Assembly: GCA_017623155.1 (NCBI GenBank)
Contig: JAGAPR010000047.1
Location: 1-64,000 of the forward strand
Source: Prevotella sp.
GTDB taxonomy: Bacteria > Bacteroidota > Bacteroidia > Bacteroidales > Bacteroidaceae
Direction of reading: 5' to 3'
Length of the DNA: 64,000 bases
Under the pieces are notes generated by a model, which was not told the origin of the DNA, made no database searches, and saw only the letters and a program-made list of their open reading frames with translations. Positions 35,142 to 43,812 of this stretch are shown piece after piece (position 1 is the first letter of the stretch; each line of letters begins with the position of its first letter). Both the position numbers and the translations under genes were made by a program.

Positions 35142-36101
35142 TCAGAAAAGCAGACGGAGCGACAGCAACGAAGCCACAATCAATATCATTAATATCTCGG
35201 AAAAGCGGTTGATTACAACCGCTTTTTTCATGTCTGCAGTCGAAAGCGGGCGGTCATCGGTGCCGATATAGGGCTTGGGGAATAACGTTCCAAAATAATA
35301 GTGCGGTCCGCCGAAGCGACAACCGAGTGCACCGGCAAGCGCAGCCTCGGGCCAACCGCTGTTGGGACTGGCGTGGCATCGGCCGTAACGGAGAACGAAA
35401 CGGAAGTGAGACAGGCGGCCACCGCACGACAGCACCATGAGAAAAGCCGTGAGACGGGCAGGCAACCAGTTGGCGACATCATCGAGACGGGCGGCAAACC
35501 GGCCGAAGTCGAGGTATCGCTCTGTGCGGTAACCAACCATGGAATCGAGCGTGTTTATCATCTTATAGGCCATCATCCCGGGCACACCAAGCAGCAAATA
35601 CCAGAAAAGAGGAGCCACGACACCATCGCTAAGGTTCTCGGCAAGGGTTTCAAGAGCGGCCGTACGCACCTCGTCGGACGACAATTCGGATGTGTCGCGA
35701 CCCACAATGCGAGCCACTTGCCGCCGTCCGGCATCCAAAGAACGGTCGAGAGCGATGAACACATCGCGCACCTCGCGGGTCAAAGTGGTGCCTGCAAGGC
35801 AGAAAAACACAAGTATCGAGCGTACGGCGATGCCCGCAACGGGTGACAACTTGTCGGCAACGGCCGTCAACAGCCATGTCGACGCGAAGACGACAACGAC
35901 CAGAGTTGCCGCCATCACAGCACCGGAAACACGTCTGTTACGCTCCGGTCGATTTAGCTTTCGCTCGCCGGCGGCTATCATCTTGCCAAAAAGCACAACA
36001 GGATGCGGCAGCCAACGCGGGTCGCCAAACAACAAATCGAGCACCCATCCGATAATAACCGGGGCGCAAACGCACATTATTATATATATATGTTCCGGCA
36101 T
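35142..36101 (-). CDS. cbiB: Adenosylcobinamide-phosphate synthase CbiB
   Basis: CbiB (CobD in aerobic nomenclature) attaches the aminopropanol arm to adenosylcobyric acid in the inner membrane. The 319-residue protein has several membrane segments (VIIGWVLDLLFGDPRWLPHP start, AAFW-type helices later) and the signature HPVVLFGKMI and NTLDSMVGYRTERY. It is the last gene of the cobalamin cluster, 15 bp after the aminotransferase-like decarboxylase that makes its substrate arm. This pairing confirms both calls. Confidence 0.92.
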   Translation of the reverse strand: MPEHIYIIMCVCAPVIIGWVLDLLFGDPRWLPHPVVLFGKMIAAGERKLNRPERNRRVSGAVMAATLVVVVFASTWLLTAVADKLSPVAGIAVRSILVFFCLAGTTLTREVRDVFIALDRSLDAGRRQVARIVGRDTSELSSDEVRTAALETLAENLSDGVVAPLFWYLLLGVPGMMAYKMINTLDSMVGYRTERYLDFGRFAARLDDVANWLPARLTAFLMVLSCGGRLSHFRFVLRYGRCHASPNSGWPEAALAGALGCRFGGPHYYFGTLFPKPYIGTDDRPLSTADMKKAVVINRFSEILMILIVASLLSLRLLF

Positions 36102-36116
36102 GTTGTCGTTCTATTG

Positions 36117-37127
36117 TTATTTTTTGAGAGTCAAAACAAGTTTCTTTATCGCTTCCACGAGCAACGCATTATCATCGCGCGAGCGGGCGGCCACGCGGAA
36201 ATAACTACCGTCAAGCCCCGTAATGTTCGAGCAATCGCGTATCAGAATGCCGTGGCCCACGGCGAGACGCTCCTTTAATTCCGCAGCCGTGATGCCGGAA
36301 ACACGACACAGCATGAAATTGGTTGCCGTGGGACGCACGTCTATTCCGTCGATGGCGGCAAGGTCATGGCAAAGCGTCAAGGCGTCATCGAGATACGAAC
36401 GGAGATCGGGAATAACCGATATTCCGCCGCCCAACAGATACATCCCGGCCTCTATCGCAAGCGAATTCACCGACCACGGATGGCGGAAACCACGCATACG
36501 GGCAATCGTTTCGGCCGATGCCGTGACATAACCGAGGCGCAATCCGGGTATGCAAAATGTCTTGGTCATGGAGTGAAGGAGTATCACTCCCGGCAATTCA
36601 AGTGCCTCGGCGGCGGTCAATAACGGCTCGACGGTGTAATCTTCGTACGACTGGTCGATGACGGTAATGCCTCCGAGACCGATTATCCGCCGCATATATT
36701 CAACGTCGAGAACCTCTCCCGTGGGGTTGTTGGGATTGCAAATCCAACGGAGAATGTCGCCCGGGGCATCGAAAGCGGCATCAGACTCGACATAACCGAA
36801 CATCCTGCAAGCGTCTTCATACTCGCTGAACGTGGGCCGGCGCACGACAAACCGTGACAGCGTTCGGCAGGCATGGGCTATCAGGTAGATTGCTTCCGTG
36901 GCCCCGCTTGTCACCATCACGCACTCAACGGGTATGCCGAGATGCCCGGCTATCAACTTTTCGAGCGTGTAAGGCTCGGGCTCCGGGTATGCTTCAATGG
37001 TGTCAAGGCGAGATGCGAGATGCGCTTTCAGTCCGCCGAGATTTGGCGAATAGTAGATATTCGAGCTGAAATTCAGTTTTATTCTGTCGCCGTAGCGATA
37101 CATGTCGTCACCGTGTCCCTCTATCAT
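36117..37127 (-). CDS. cobD: L-threonine-O-3-phosphate decarboxylase
   Basis: A 336-residue class I PLP enzyme. CobD (Salmonella naming) decarboxylates threonine phosphate to aminopropanol phosphate, the arm added by CbiB. It has the aminotransferase motif WICNPNNPTGEVLD and the PLP lysine in LHSMTKTFCIPGLRLGYVT. A histidinol-phosphate aminotransferase would look similar, but the location between cobQ and cbiB makes the cobalamin role clear. Its start overlaps the cobQ stop by 4 bp. The symbol is given in the Salmonella sense; cobC is used in some annotations. Confidence 0.88.
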   Translation of the reverse strand: MIEGHGDDMYRYGDRIKLNFSSNIYYSPNLGGLKAHLASRLDTIEAYPEPEPYTLEKLIAGHLGIPVECVMVTSGATEAIYLIAHACRTLSRFVVRRPTFSEYEDACRMFGYVESDAAFDAPGDILRWICNPNNPTGEVLDVEYMRRIIGLGGITVIDQSYEDYTVEPLLTAAEALELPGVILLHSMTKTFCIPGLRLGYVTASAETIARMRGFRHPWSVNSLAIEAGMYLLGGGISVIPDLRSYLDDALTLCHDLAAIDGIDVRPTATNFMLCRVSGITAAELKERLAVGHGILIRDCSNITGLDGSYFRVAARSRDDNALLVEAIKKLVLTLKK

Positions 37128-38650
37128 TGCGCTTGTTCCCGATTATTTTTCAGTATATCATAAATCCTGCCCATATCCACATTGCGGCGCACATGGTCGG
37201 CAAGCAAGTCGTATTGCTCGTTCTTAAACGCCGCATAATCAAACGGACGGGCTGCCTGTTCTATCTTCGCCGCATGCGGAGCGAGGATAAAATCGGCGAA
37301 AACACCGTTGTCGAGAATGCCGTGCAGATATGTTCCCATGCACTTATTGTCTACGAAACAACCGTCGGCTGTACCGTCGGCGAGACGTGTCAACGGCTCG
37401 GCCGTCAGTCCTTCGGCGGCCGATGTCACTCCCATGTGTATCTCGTAGCCGTACATCTCGGCTTCCGGCATATCGCAAGCCGTGCTTTCCGCCATTGTGA
37501 AAGCCACTCTCCGCGTCACCTTGCTCGCCGTCATAGTGGTGCACACGGGCAGCAATCCGAGTCCCGGCACGCGCTCCACATCACCCTCAATACCGTCGGG
37601 GTCGAGCACTTCGCGCCCCATCATCTGATAACCGCCGCATATCCCGAGCACCGTTGCCCCGTCACGGCGCGCTTTCCTTATGGCATCGGCCACGCCGTTA
37701 CGCCTCAACTCGCACAGATCATCTATCGTACTCTTCGTGCCGGGCAGTATAACGATGTCGGCCTTTTCTATATCCACAGTATTATTCGTATAGAAAAGAT
37801 GCACGCGCGGGTCGTGTTCGAGAACGTTGAAATCGGTGAAATTGCTCAGATGACGCAACAAAACCACGGCCACATTTACCCGGCCGCCATGCTCGGCCGC
37901 CATTGATTTGCGAGCCAGAGCCACGCTGTCTTCCTCCTCTATGTATATGTTTTTATAATAAGGTATTACTCCGAGAACCGGTATGCCGCACAAATCTTCT
38001 ATTATCTTGATGCCCGAGGCAAACAGACTGATATCTCCCCGAAACTTGTTTATGATGATACCTTTCACCAACCGCCGCTCTTCCGGGCGCAACAGGGCGA
38101 TGCTTCCATACACGGAAGCGAACACACCGCCGCGGTCTATGTCGGCAACGAGAATGACATCGGCACCGGCATGGGCGGCCATAGGCAGGTTGACGAGGTC
38201 GATATCCCGGAGATTGAGTTCGGTCATGCTGCCCGCGCCCTCCATGACGACGGGGTTGTGACGGGCGGCAAGGTGGTCGAACGCGGCGCAAACGGCAGCA
38301 CGAAGCTCTGCCCTGCCCTCGCGGCGGAAATATTCCGAGGCGCTGCGCGTGCCCACGGGCCGGCCGTTGAGCACCACCTGCGACGTGTGGTCCGACTGCG
38401 GTTTGAGCAGCAGCGGGTTCATGTCCGTGTGACATTCCACGCCGGCAGCCTCGGCCTGCACGGCCTGCGCCCGCCCTATCTCCAAGCCGTCGGGTGTGGC
38501 AAACGAGTTGAGTGCCATGTTCTGCGCTTTGAACGGTGCGGGGGTATATCCGTCTTGCAAGAATATCCGGCAGAAAGCGGCGGCCACAACGCTCTTTCCC
38601 ACGTCGCTGCCCGTACCGGTGAACATTATCGGATGTAATCTTTCTTTCAT
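37124..38650 (-). CDS. cobQ: Cobyric acid synthase
   Basis: CobQ (CbiP) amidates four side chains of adenosylcobyrinic acid diamide using glutamine and ATP. The 508-residue protein has the N-terminal dethiobiotin-synthetase-like P-loop MFTGTGSDVGKSVVAAAF, then ALNSFATPDGLEIGRAQAVQ. The C-terminal glutamine amidotransferase domain has its nucleophile in VLGICGGYQMMG and the MYGYEIHMG strand. Length is normal. It lies 14 bp after the adenosyltransferase gene and overlaps the decarboxylase gene by 4 bp. Confidence 0.94.
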   Translation of the reverse strand: MKERLHPIMFTGTGSDVGKSVVAAAFCRIFLQDGYTPAPFKAQNMALNSFATPDGLEIGRAQAVQAEAAGVECHTDMNPLLLKPQSDHTSQVVLNGRPVGTRSASEYFRREGRAELRAAVCAAFDHLAARHNPVVMEGAGSMTELNLRDIDLVNLPMAAHAGADVILVADIDRGGVFASVYGSIALLRPEERRLVKGIIINKFRGDISLFASGIKIIEDLCGIPVLGVIPYYKNIYIEEEDSVALARKSMAAEHGGRVNVAVVLLRHLSNFTDFNVLEHDPRVHLFYTNNTVDIEKADIVILPGTKSTIDDLCELRRNGVADAIRKARRDGATVLGICGGYQMMGREVLDPDGIEGDVERVPGLGLLPVCTTMTASKVTRRVAFTMAESTACDMPEAEMYGYEIHMGVTSAAEGLTAEPLTRLADGTADGCFVDNKCMGTYLHGILDNGVFADFILAPHAAKIEQAARPFDYAAFKNEQYDLLADHVRRNVDMGRIYDILKNNREQAQ

Positions 38651-38664
38651 CTTTTCTCTTTGTC

Positions 38665-39207
38665 TTACTTTACTTCCGGTGACTCGGTGTCACGGTTTCT
38701 CGCACCGTATTCCACTGTCAGGGCAAACAGATAGTCGGACAGTCGGTTCATGAACACCAATATCCTGCTGTCTGTTTTCACCGTCCGCGCGAGCGACACC
38801 ATGCGCCGTTCGGCCGTACGTGCCTGCGTCCGGGCGGCATGTATGAATGCGGTGAGGGTGCTCTCGCCCGCTATCGTGAAGCCGCCGGCACCGCGACATG
38901 TGTCGATATACCGCTCCATGCGCTCTGTCAGAGTTTCCACTCCGAGCCGGCGGGGATTTGCCTCGCCCTCGGGGGTGGCCACATGGCTCATCACCGTCAT
39001 CAGTTCACGCTGTATATCGTGTATCATCGCAGCCGCCTCACAGTCTTTCGGCAGCATCGAGCGCACAATTCCGAGCAGTGAGTTGAGGTGGTCGGTCTGT
39101 CCGTTGACCTCGATCCGCAGGTTGTCCTTATCCACTCTCACGCCTCCGCGGATGGCTGTCGTGCCGGCATCGCCGGTCTTTGTGTATATATTCTTCATCG
39201 TTTTCAA
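38665..39207 (-). CDS. Cob(I)alamin adenosyltransferase, PduO type
   Basis: A 180-residue PduO-family enzyme that transfers the 5'-deoxyadenosyl group from ATP to cobalt(I) corrinoid. The ATP-binding N-terminus reads YTKTGDAGTTAIRGGVRVDK, followed by VNGQTDHLNSLLGIVRSM and the late ARTQARTAERRMVSLAR, matching the family's conserved arginines. It overlaps cbiA by 4 bp at its start. The usual ELNS is TDHLNS here, a mild variation. Function is well supported by context. Confidence 0.9.
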   Translation of the reverse strand: MKTMKNIYTKTGDAGTTAIRGGVRVDKDNLRIEVNGQTDHLNSLLGIVRSMLPKDCEAAAMIHDIQRELMTVMSHVATPEGEANPRRLGVETLTERMERYIDTCRGAGGFTIAGESTLTAFIHAARTQARTAERRMVSLARTVKTDSRILVFMNRLSDYLFALTVEYGARNRDTESPEVK

Positions 39208-40514
39208 TCATTGTCCGACGGGCGGAAGAAGTCGGTAGGAGCCGTCTCGCCACCCCAATATATATGCGTGTATCCGGCTATCGTGTTGCCTGCGCGCAAT
39301 ATCGCCGAACGAACGGGCTCGCCGGAGGCGTTATACACCTGTGTGATACTTTGTGGCTCGTCGCCCACGAAACGGGAATAATGGAACTCGTGCCCCCTCA
39401 CTTCGCGCCCGCCAAAAGCAAAACGCCTGTAACCGAGCGACAAGCGGCGCTCGACCGGGCGTGCCGTGATGTCGTGGGGCAACACTCCCGCCATTTCAAA
39501 CACTCCCTCGTCGGTGGCTATCGAGCGGCACAGGTACATCATCCCGCCGCACTCGGCAAGCACACGACCGCCACGAGCGGCATAAGAACGTATGGATTTC
39601 AGCGTGTTGCGGGCGGCCGACAGTCCGGCGGCACGGTTCTCGGGGTATCCTCCCGGGAGATACAGCAGCGACGTATCGGCAGGCAACGGCTCGTCGCTCT
39701 CGGGGTCGAACTCCGTCACATGCCCCATCATCCGCAGCATGTCGAGATGTTCTTGATATATGAAAGAGAAAGCCTCATCGCTGCGAGCCACAACAATGTC
39801 GCCGGCAATACGCGGCAAGTTTGTCCACGGCGCGGCCGACTCACGGCACGGTCGGGTGCACGCGCTCAGCAACCGCCGCCAATCCACGCCCTCGGATATC
39901 ATCGGCGTGATGTCGTTCCCCGTTCCGCCACTGAAATCCAAACCGAGATAGCGCGACGAAACGATGTCAACCGACCGGCGGGACAGAAAGCCGAAACACT
40001 CGATACCAAGATCTGAACACACCCGGCGGAGCATTTGCCGATGGCGCTCCGAGCCCACCCTGTTGAATATCACACCGGCAACGGTCACGCCGGTATCGAA
40101 TTTCGTAAACCCGTAGAGCAGCGGAGCGAGCGAATAGGCGGCACTGCGGGCATCGGCAACGAGCACCACAGGCAACCCGAGCGTGCGGGCAATATCGGCC
40201 GTTGAACCGCTACTGCGGTCATATCCGTCGTACATCCCCATCATTCCCTCCACCACGCACACATCGGCACCGGCAGAATAATAACCGTAAAGCTCGCGCA
40301 CATGCCCCTCACCGGCCATAAACAGGTCGAGATTTACCGACTGTCGGCCGCACACGGCCGCATGAAACTTGGTGTCTATATAGTCGGGGCCGCACTTAAA
40401 CGGTTGCACGGTAAGCCCCTCACCGCGCAGCAGGCTCATCAACCCGCGCGCCACGGTGGTCTTTCCCGCTCCCGACGACGGAGCCGCAATGACAAACTGT
40501 GGTATATCTCTCAT
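39204..40514 (-). CDS. cbiA: Cobyrinic acid a,c-diamide synthase
   Basis: CbiA (CobB) performs the first two amidations of cobyrinic acid. The 436-residue protein starts MRDIPQFVIAAPSSGAGKTT with a P-loop at once, contains GMMGMYDGYDRSSG, and has the amidotransferase Cys in VLAECGGMMYLC. The start at 40514 is chosen over an in-frame ATG at 40574, which lies upstream of the promoter box. A TACCTTTG -7 box at 40521-40528 leaves only 6 bp to the ATG, so transcripts may be leaderless. Its first codons and promoter are duplicated at 41741-41841. It would normally follow cbiJ-cbiD, but an island intervenes. Confidence 0.94.
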   Translation of the reverse strand: MRDIPQFVIAAPSSGAGKTTVARGLMSLLRGEGLTVQPFKCGPDYIDTKFHAAVCGRQSVNLDLFMAGEGHVRELYGYYSAGADVCVVEGMMGMYDGYDRSSGSTADIARTLGLPVVLVADARSAAYSLAPLLYGFTKFDTGVTVAGVIFNRVGSERHRQMLRRVCSDLGIECFGFLSRRSVDIVSSRYLGLDFSGGTGNDITPMISEGVDWRRLLSACTRPCRESAAPWTNLPRIAGDIVVARSDEAFSFIYQEHLDMLRMMGHVTEFDPESDEPLPADTSLLYLPGGYPENRAAGLSAARNTLKSIRSYAARGGRVLAECGGMMYLCRSIATDEGVFEMAGVLPHDITARPVERRLSLGYRRFAFGGREVRGHEFHYSRFVGDEPQSITQVYNASGEPVRSAILRAGNTIAGYTHIYWGGETAPTDFFRPSDND

Positions 40515-40582
40515 ACGGTGCAAAGGTAATAATTTTATGATTATCCGCCGAAAACATGCGGAAAATAGTGACAATAAGCACC
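40482..40582. repeat. 101-bp direct repeat, copy next to cbiA
   Basis: It covers the first 11 cbiA codons, the -7 box and about 50 bp upstream. It matches 41741-41841 at 100 of 101 positions (difference at 40505 versus 41764). A weaker match continues for about 13 more bases. The copies are 1259 bp apart and flank the RhuM gene. Confidence 0.95.
40521..40528 (-). promoter_or_regulatory. -7 promoter box of cbiA
   Basis: The minus strand reads TACCTTTG, 6 bp before the cbiA ATG. It gives the downstream half of the cobalamin cluster its own promoter. Confidence 0.7.
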
Positions 40583-40628
40583 CAGCGTCACTGTTAGTGC
40601 TGTATAATCAGTAACCTATAAGGTCAAC

Positions 40629-41645
40629 TTATGGTTTAGAATTCCTACCTCCCAACAATCTTTTCTGCTCTCGCTCGAAGTTTTCGAGAAAATGTATTTC
40701 TACCGGAGACATTTCATTCTTGATGCGCTCCTTAAATTTGTCATATTCTGCATCCGCCTTTTCCTTTGCCAACTTGGCGGAAATCTTGCCGGCATGGGTA
40801 AGAATATCTTTTCGGGAGATACGAAGAAAATCATCGAGAATGTTTATCCAGTCTTTCATATACATTGGTCGATGCTCTTCTGCCTGCATTTCTGCAAAGT
40901 CGAGATAGAGGCTCACGATGCGGTTCAGTGAAGTAATCTCTTCTTGTGTCAGATAGTTTTTGGCAATCTCTGCTTCAGGTTTTGTAGGCATGTATCCCGA
41001 CCATGTGGTGAGACCCATGAAGTCCTTTTCTGCATTAGCCCTCTCATAGACGACTTCTGCTGCGGTGTGCCCGTGAACAGAATAGTGCATCTTATTTTGC
41101 ACCGTCTTGAAGAACTGCTGTGTCATTTCCACTCGTGGGTCATAGTCTATACTGAGGGCATAGATTTCAAGCACTTTCCGATAGAACACCTTTTCACTCG
41201 AACGTATGTCTCTTATTCGTGCAAGCAGTTCGTCGAAGTAGTTGCCACCACCGGCACGCTTCAGCAAATCATCATTCAGAGCAAACCCTTTCACAATATA
41301 TTCCTTCAATACCTTGGTCGCCCAGATGCGAAACTGAACGCCACGATATGAGTGCACCCTGTAACCGACACTGATAATCATGTCAAGGTTATAGAAAGCT
41401 ATCTTCCTTTCCACCTTTCGACCTCCTTCATTTTGAACTGTTGCAAAAAATGCAACTGTTGCTGCTTCTTCCAACTCCCCATCGTCCAACACATTTTTTA
41501 TATGTCGGGAAATGGTGGATTTGTTTCTCTGAAAGAGCTCCGCCATTTGGTCTGCCGAGAGCCAAACATTTTCGTTCTCTAATCTGACCTCTATCTTTGA
41601 GTCTCCATCCGGCGTTTGGTATAATAAAATTTGTCCTTTATCCAT
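40629..41645 (-). CDS. RhuM-family protein
   Basis: A 338-residue protein of the RhuM family (once called virulence protein; biochemical role unknown). The N-terminus reads LYQTPDGDSKIEVRLENENV, then WLSADQMAELFQRNKSTISRH, a winged-helix-like DNA-binding pattern, followed by the family stretch VGYRVHSYRGVQFRIWATKV. These genes often travel with restriction systems and mobile DNA. Here it is full length and bracketed by 101-bp direct repeats of cbiA promoter DNA, so it could be transcribed from the duplicated cbiA promoter at 41780-41787. It is the island gene nearest cbiA. Confidence 0.9.
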   Translation of the reverse strand: MDKGQILLYQTPDGDSKIEVRLENENVWLSADQMAELFQRNKSTISRHIKNVLDDGELEEAATVAFFATVQNEGGRKVERKIAFYNLDMIISVGYRVHSYRGVQFRIWATKVLKEYIVKGFALNDDLLKRAGGGNYFDELLARIRDIRSSEKVFYRKVLEIYALSIDYDPRVEMTQQFFKTVQNKMHYSVHGHTAAEVVYERANAEKDFMGLTTWSGYMPTKPEAEIAKNYLTQEEITSLNRIVSLYLDFAEMQAEEHRPMYMKDWINILDDFLRISRKDILTHAGKISAKLAKEKADAEYDKFKERIKNEMSPVEIHFLENFEREQKRLLGGRNSKP

Positions 41646-41653
41646 ATTTTCCT

Positions 41654-41773
41654 TTATTCTAAGTTGAAGTTCTCAACAAAATCAGCATCAAGTTCTTCTG
41701 TAAGTGTCCTATTCTGCAATGACAGTACAGATATAGTCGTAGCCGCAATGACAAACTGTGGTATCTCTCTCAT
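41654..41773 (-). pseudogene. Chimeric 39-codon frame: duplicated cbiA start fused to another ORF end
   Basis: The second copy of the cbiA start gives MREIPQFVIAA, then leaves the repeat at 41741 and continues in frame as TTISVLSLQNRTLTEELDA to a stop at 41654, 8 bp before the RhuM ATG. The tail probably derives from whatever gene preceded RhuM in its donor. If translated it would couple with RhuM. It is most likely a non-functional junction product. Confidence 0.7.
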
Positions 41774-41841
41774 ACGGTGCAAAGGTAATAATTTTATGAT
41801 TATCCGCCGAAAACATGCGGAAAATAGTGACAATAAGCACC
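41741..41841. repeat. 101-bp direct repeat, copy upstream of RhuM
   Basis: It matches 40482-40582 at 100 of 101 positions. It carries an intact TACCTTTG box and an ATG at 41773. Confidence 0.95.
41780..41787 (-). promoter_or_regulatory. Duplicated cbiA -7 box, now upstream of RhuM
   Basis: The minus strand reads TACCTTTG in the same setting as 40521-40528, pointing into the RhuM gene 135 bp away. Confidence 0.6.
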
Positions 41842-41955
41842 AATGCGTCATTGTTTTATTTAATAATAACAAGGTAAAATAAATGGATAGAATACTTCCT
41901 ATCCTATTCTTAGGTCAAATTAAAGAGTATTATAATACAAACTTTTACAACCTCG

Positions 41956-42411
41956 TTATCCTCTCCATGTTATTTGCCAATATCCTTGCTTCCTACCTCC
42001 TACACGTTTCAACAATCCAAGTTCTTGAAGACGGGAAAGATTGTAGATAATCCCTCCCATGGTAGTATCCGGAATATTCTCAACCAGTTCTTTCCGTGTC
42101 GCATCAGGATGTTTGCTCAAATATATCAATATTGTTTCTTGTTGTTTACTCAACTGCTTTTGTATGGTCTTTTGTATGGTCTCCGGCACGTTTTGTATCG
42201 TTGCCCTTTCCGGATATTCAAACCTAAATATCGTCCATATTCCAGAAGCGTCATAACGGAACTCCGGTGTCGAGAAGCCATCGTTCTTGCACGCCGTAAT
42301 AATGCGCTCTATCCCACGTCCCCATGCTTCAATCTCGCCGGCACGGAAGAACGTATTGGCTATGCTTGGATTATATGGCTGCTGTGCGAAGATAATCTTG
42401 AATCCCCCCAA
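41956..42411 (-). pseudogene. C-terminal fragment of a RecG/AlbA-type transcriptional regulator
   Basis: The frame encodes 151 residues. Near the start it reads QQPYNPSIANTFFRAGEIEA then WGRGIERI, a diagnostic stretch from the middle of AlbA_2 (Schlafen-type ATPase) regulators that are usually 400-500 residues long. It ends with a winged-helix region (ILIYLSKHPDATRKELVE). The N-terminal AlbA domain is absent and the sequence upstream of 42411 does not restore it. It is a 5'-truncated relic in the island. Confidence 0.8.
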
Positions 42412-42558
42412 AAAAGAAAAAGAGCAACGACTTTAATGAGAACCATCTGTCATTGCCCTAATTTTCTAAACTATAAATTGAATACGTTTGTAGTACATTT
42501 ATATTGTTTAAGCCTGCACTTGAAATTTATTCTTTTTTTATCAAAAATATAATCAACC

Positions 42559-42945
42559 TCATTTTCTATAATATGTATAGACATACCCGTCCTCATCCAT
42601 AAAGGTAAAATAAGAATCTGTAATATTTGTTATGAAATAATACCACGTCGTACCGCTTCTGTTGACTAAAACTAATATTCCGGATTTTTCTTCATAAGAA
42701 TATCTCCCTTCTTCATCTTCAAACCAAGAAGAGTTTGTGCCTGAAAATGTCAAATGATATGTTCCATTAGACATAAATTTAAAAGTAGAAGTAGCTCCGT
42801 AGTAATGATTATTTGAATACCATGTTCCGACAATACGGCTACCCCCGTTATCATCGTCATCATCGCTGCAAGCGACAAAAATCATACCGAACATTGCAAC
42901 GAATAATGCCATTGCCATGAATTTGATTTTTTTTAATTGTTTCAT
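42559..42945 (-). CDS. Small lipocalin-like lipoprotein (128 aa)
   Basis: A 128-residue lipoprotein with signal and lipobox FVAC followed by SDDDDDNGGSR, an acidic surface-export-type linker. It continues as RIVGTWYSNNHYYGATSTF with alternating beta-strands, the pattern of small lipocalin-like (DUF-type) Bacteroidales lipoproteins. Ligand unknown. It is the third of three adjacent envelope-protein genes in the island, 34 bp after the LysM protein. It is visibly AT-rich compared with the cobalamin genes. Confidence 0.75.
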   Translation of the reverse strand: MKQLKKIKFMAMALFVAMFGMIFVACSDDDDDNGGSRIVGTWYSNNHYYGATSTFKFMSNGTYHLTFSGTNSSWFEDEEGRYSYEEKSGILVLVNRSGTTWYYFITNITDSYFTFMDEDGYVYTYYRK

Positions 42946-42979
42946 TTTCTTTTGTTTTTTAATGTATTAATAATAAAGT

Positions 42980-43795
42980 TCAGTTAATAATTGTCGTCAA
43001 ACCGACCATTATCATACCGTTTTTTATAATATCTTTTGTCTTAAACTTATTTGCCGAAACCAGATATCCAAGATTAAGAAATGTACTGTTGCCTTTCTTT
43101 GTATCCAACAACTTAAAACCTATAGACATTTCTGCATTTGCACCATATATAAATTCATCTTTAAACTCTTTTTTCATTTTATAGTTTTTATCTAATTCAA
43201 TTACATCATAACCACTTAATCCTGCATAAGGATATATTTTGCCTTGAATATAAAAGGCGTCATTATACATTATATGCTTGCCCAATCCAACGCCCATAAA
43301 AAATGCCTCATTAAAAAGTTCGTTTTTCCCGAATTTCAAGTTAGAAGAAAAACCAAATGATATCAATAAAGATTTGTACATGCCGCAACTAAATGCATAA
43401 CCGTATTCTTTCGCCTCAGACTGGTATAACAAATTGTGACAGGCCAGTCTTTTATCTGCTTCTTTCACGGTTCGAACACCAGACGGTGCTTCTGCTACAT
43501 CCGGAACATTTGTAACAATAGTACTTTTATCAGACACATGTTCCTTATACTCTTCTGACTTTACATCACTGCCTTTTGCCGGAATTATTATTTTCATTCC
43601 GGCATAAAAAAGTCCGTCCGTATTAGGATTTGCTTTTATGATATCATCCACAGTTACACCATGAGCCTTTGCTATACTTTCAATACTTTCACCACGTTGA
43701 ATTTTATATTCCGTTGTTCCTGTTTGTCCTTTAACACTTGTTACAGACATTAGTAAAAGTATTGTTATAAATACTTTGAATGTTTCTTTTCTCAT
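42980..43795 (-). CDS. LysM-domain outer-membrane beta-barrel protein
   Basis: A 271-residue protein with signal peptide (ITILLLMSVTSVKG) and one LysM domain at about 29-72 (YKIQRGESIESIAKAHGVTV, ending YAGMKIIIP), which binds peptidoglycan. After a linker, a beta-barrel-like C-terminal half begins near residue 125 (YGYAFSCGMYKSLLISFGFS and later strands). It probably anchors an outer-membrane protein to the cell wall. It sits between two lipoprotein genes in the island, 17 bp after the coiled-coil lipoprotein. The specific role is unknown. Confidence 0.75.
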   Translation of the reverse strand: MRKETFKVFITILLLMSVTSVKGQTGTTEYKIQRGESIESIAKAHGVTVDDIIKANPNTDGLFYAGMKIIIPAKGSDVKSEEYKEHVSDKSTIVTNVPDVAEAPSGVRTVKEADKRLACHNLLYQSEAKEYGYAFSCGMYKSLLISFGFSSNLKFGKNELFNEAFFMGVGLGKHIMYNDAFYIQGKIYPYAGLSGYDVIELDKNYKMKKEFKDEFIYGANAEMSIGFKLLDTKKGNSTFLNLGYLVSANKFKTKDIIKNGMIMVGLTTIIN

Positions 43796-43812
43796 AAAAT
43801 ATTTTTTGTTGG

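Noticed and set aside
41956-42411. Functional RecG helicase
   Set aside because: Only the C-terminal regulator part is present; there are no helicase motifs and no N-terminal domain.
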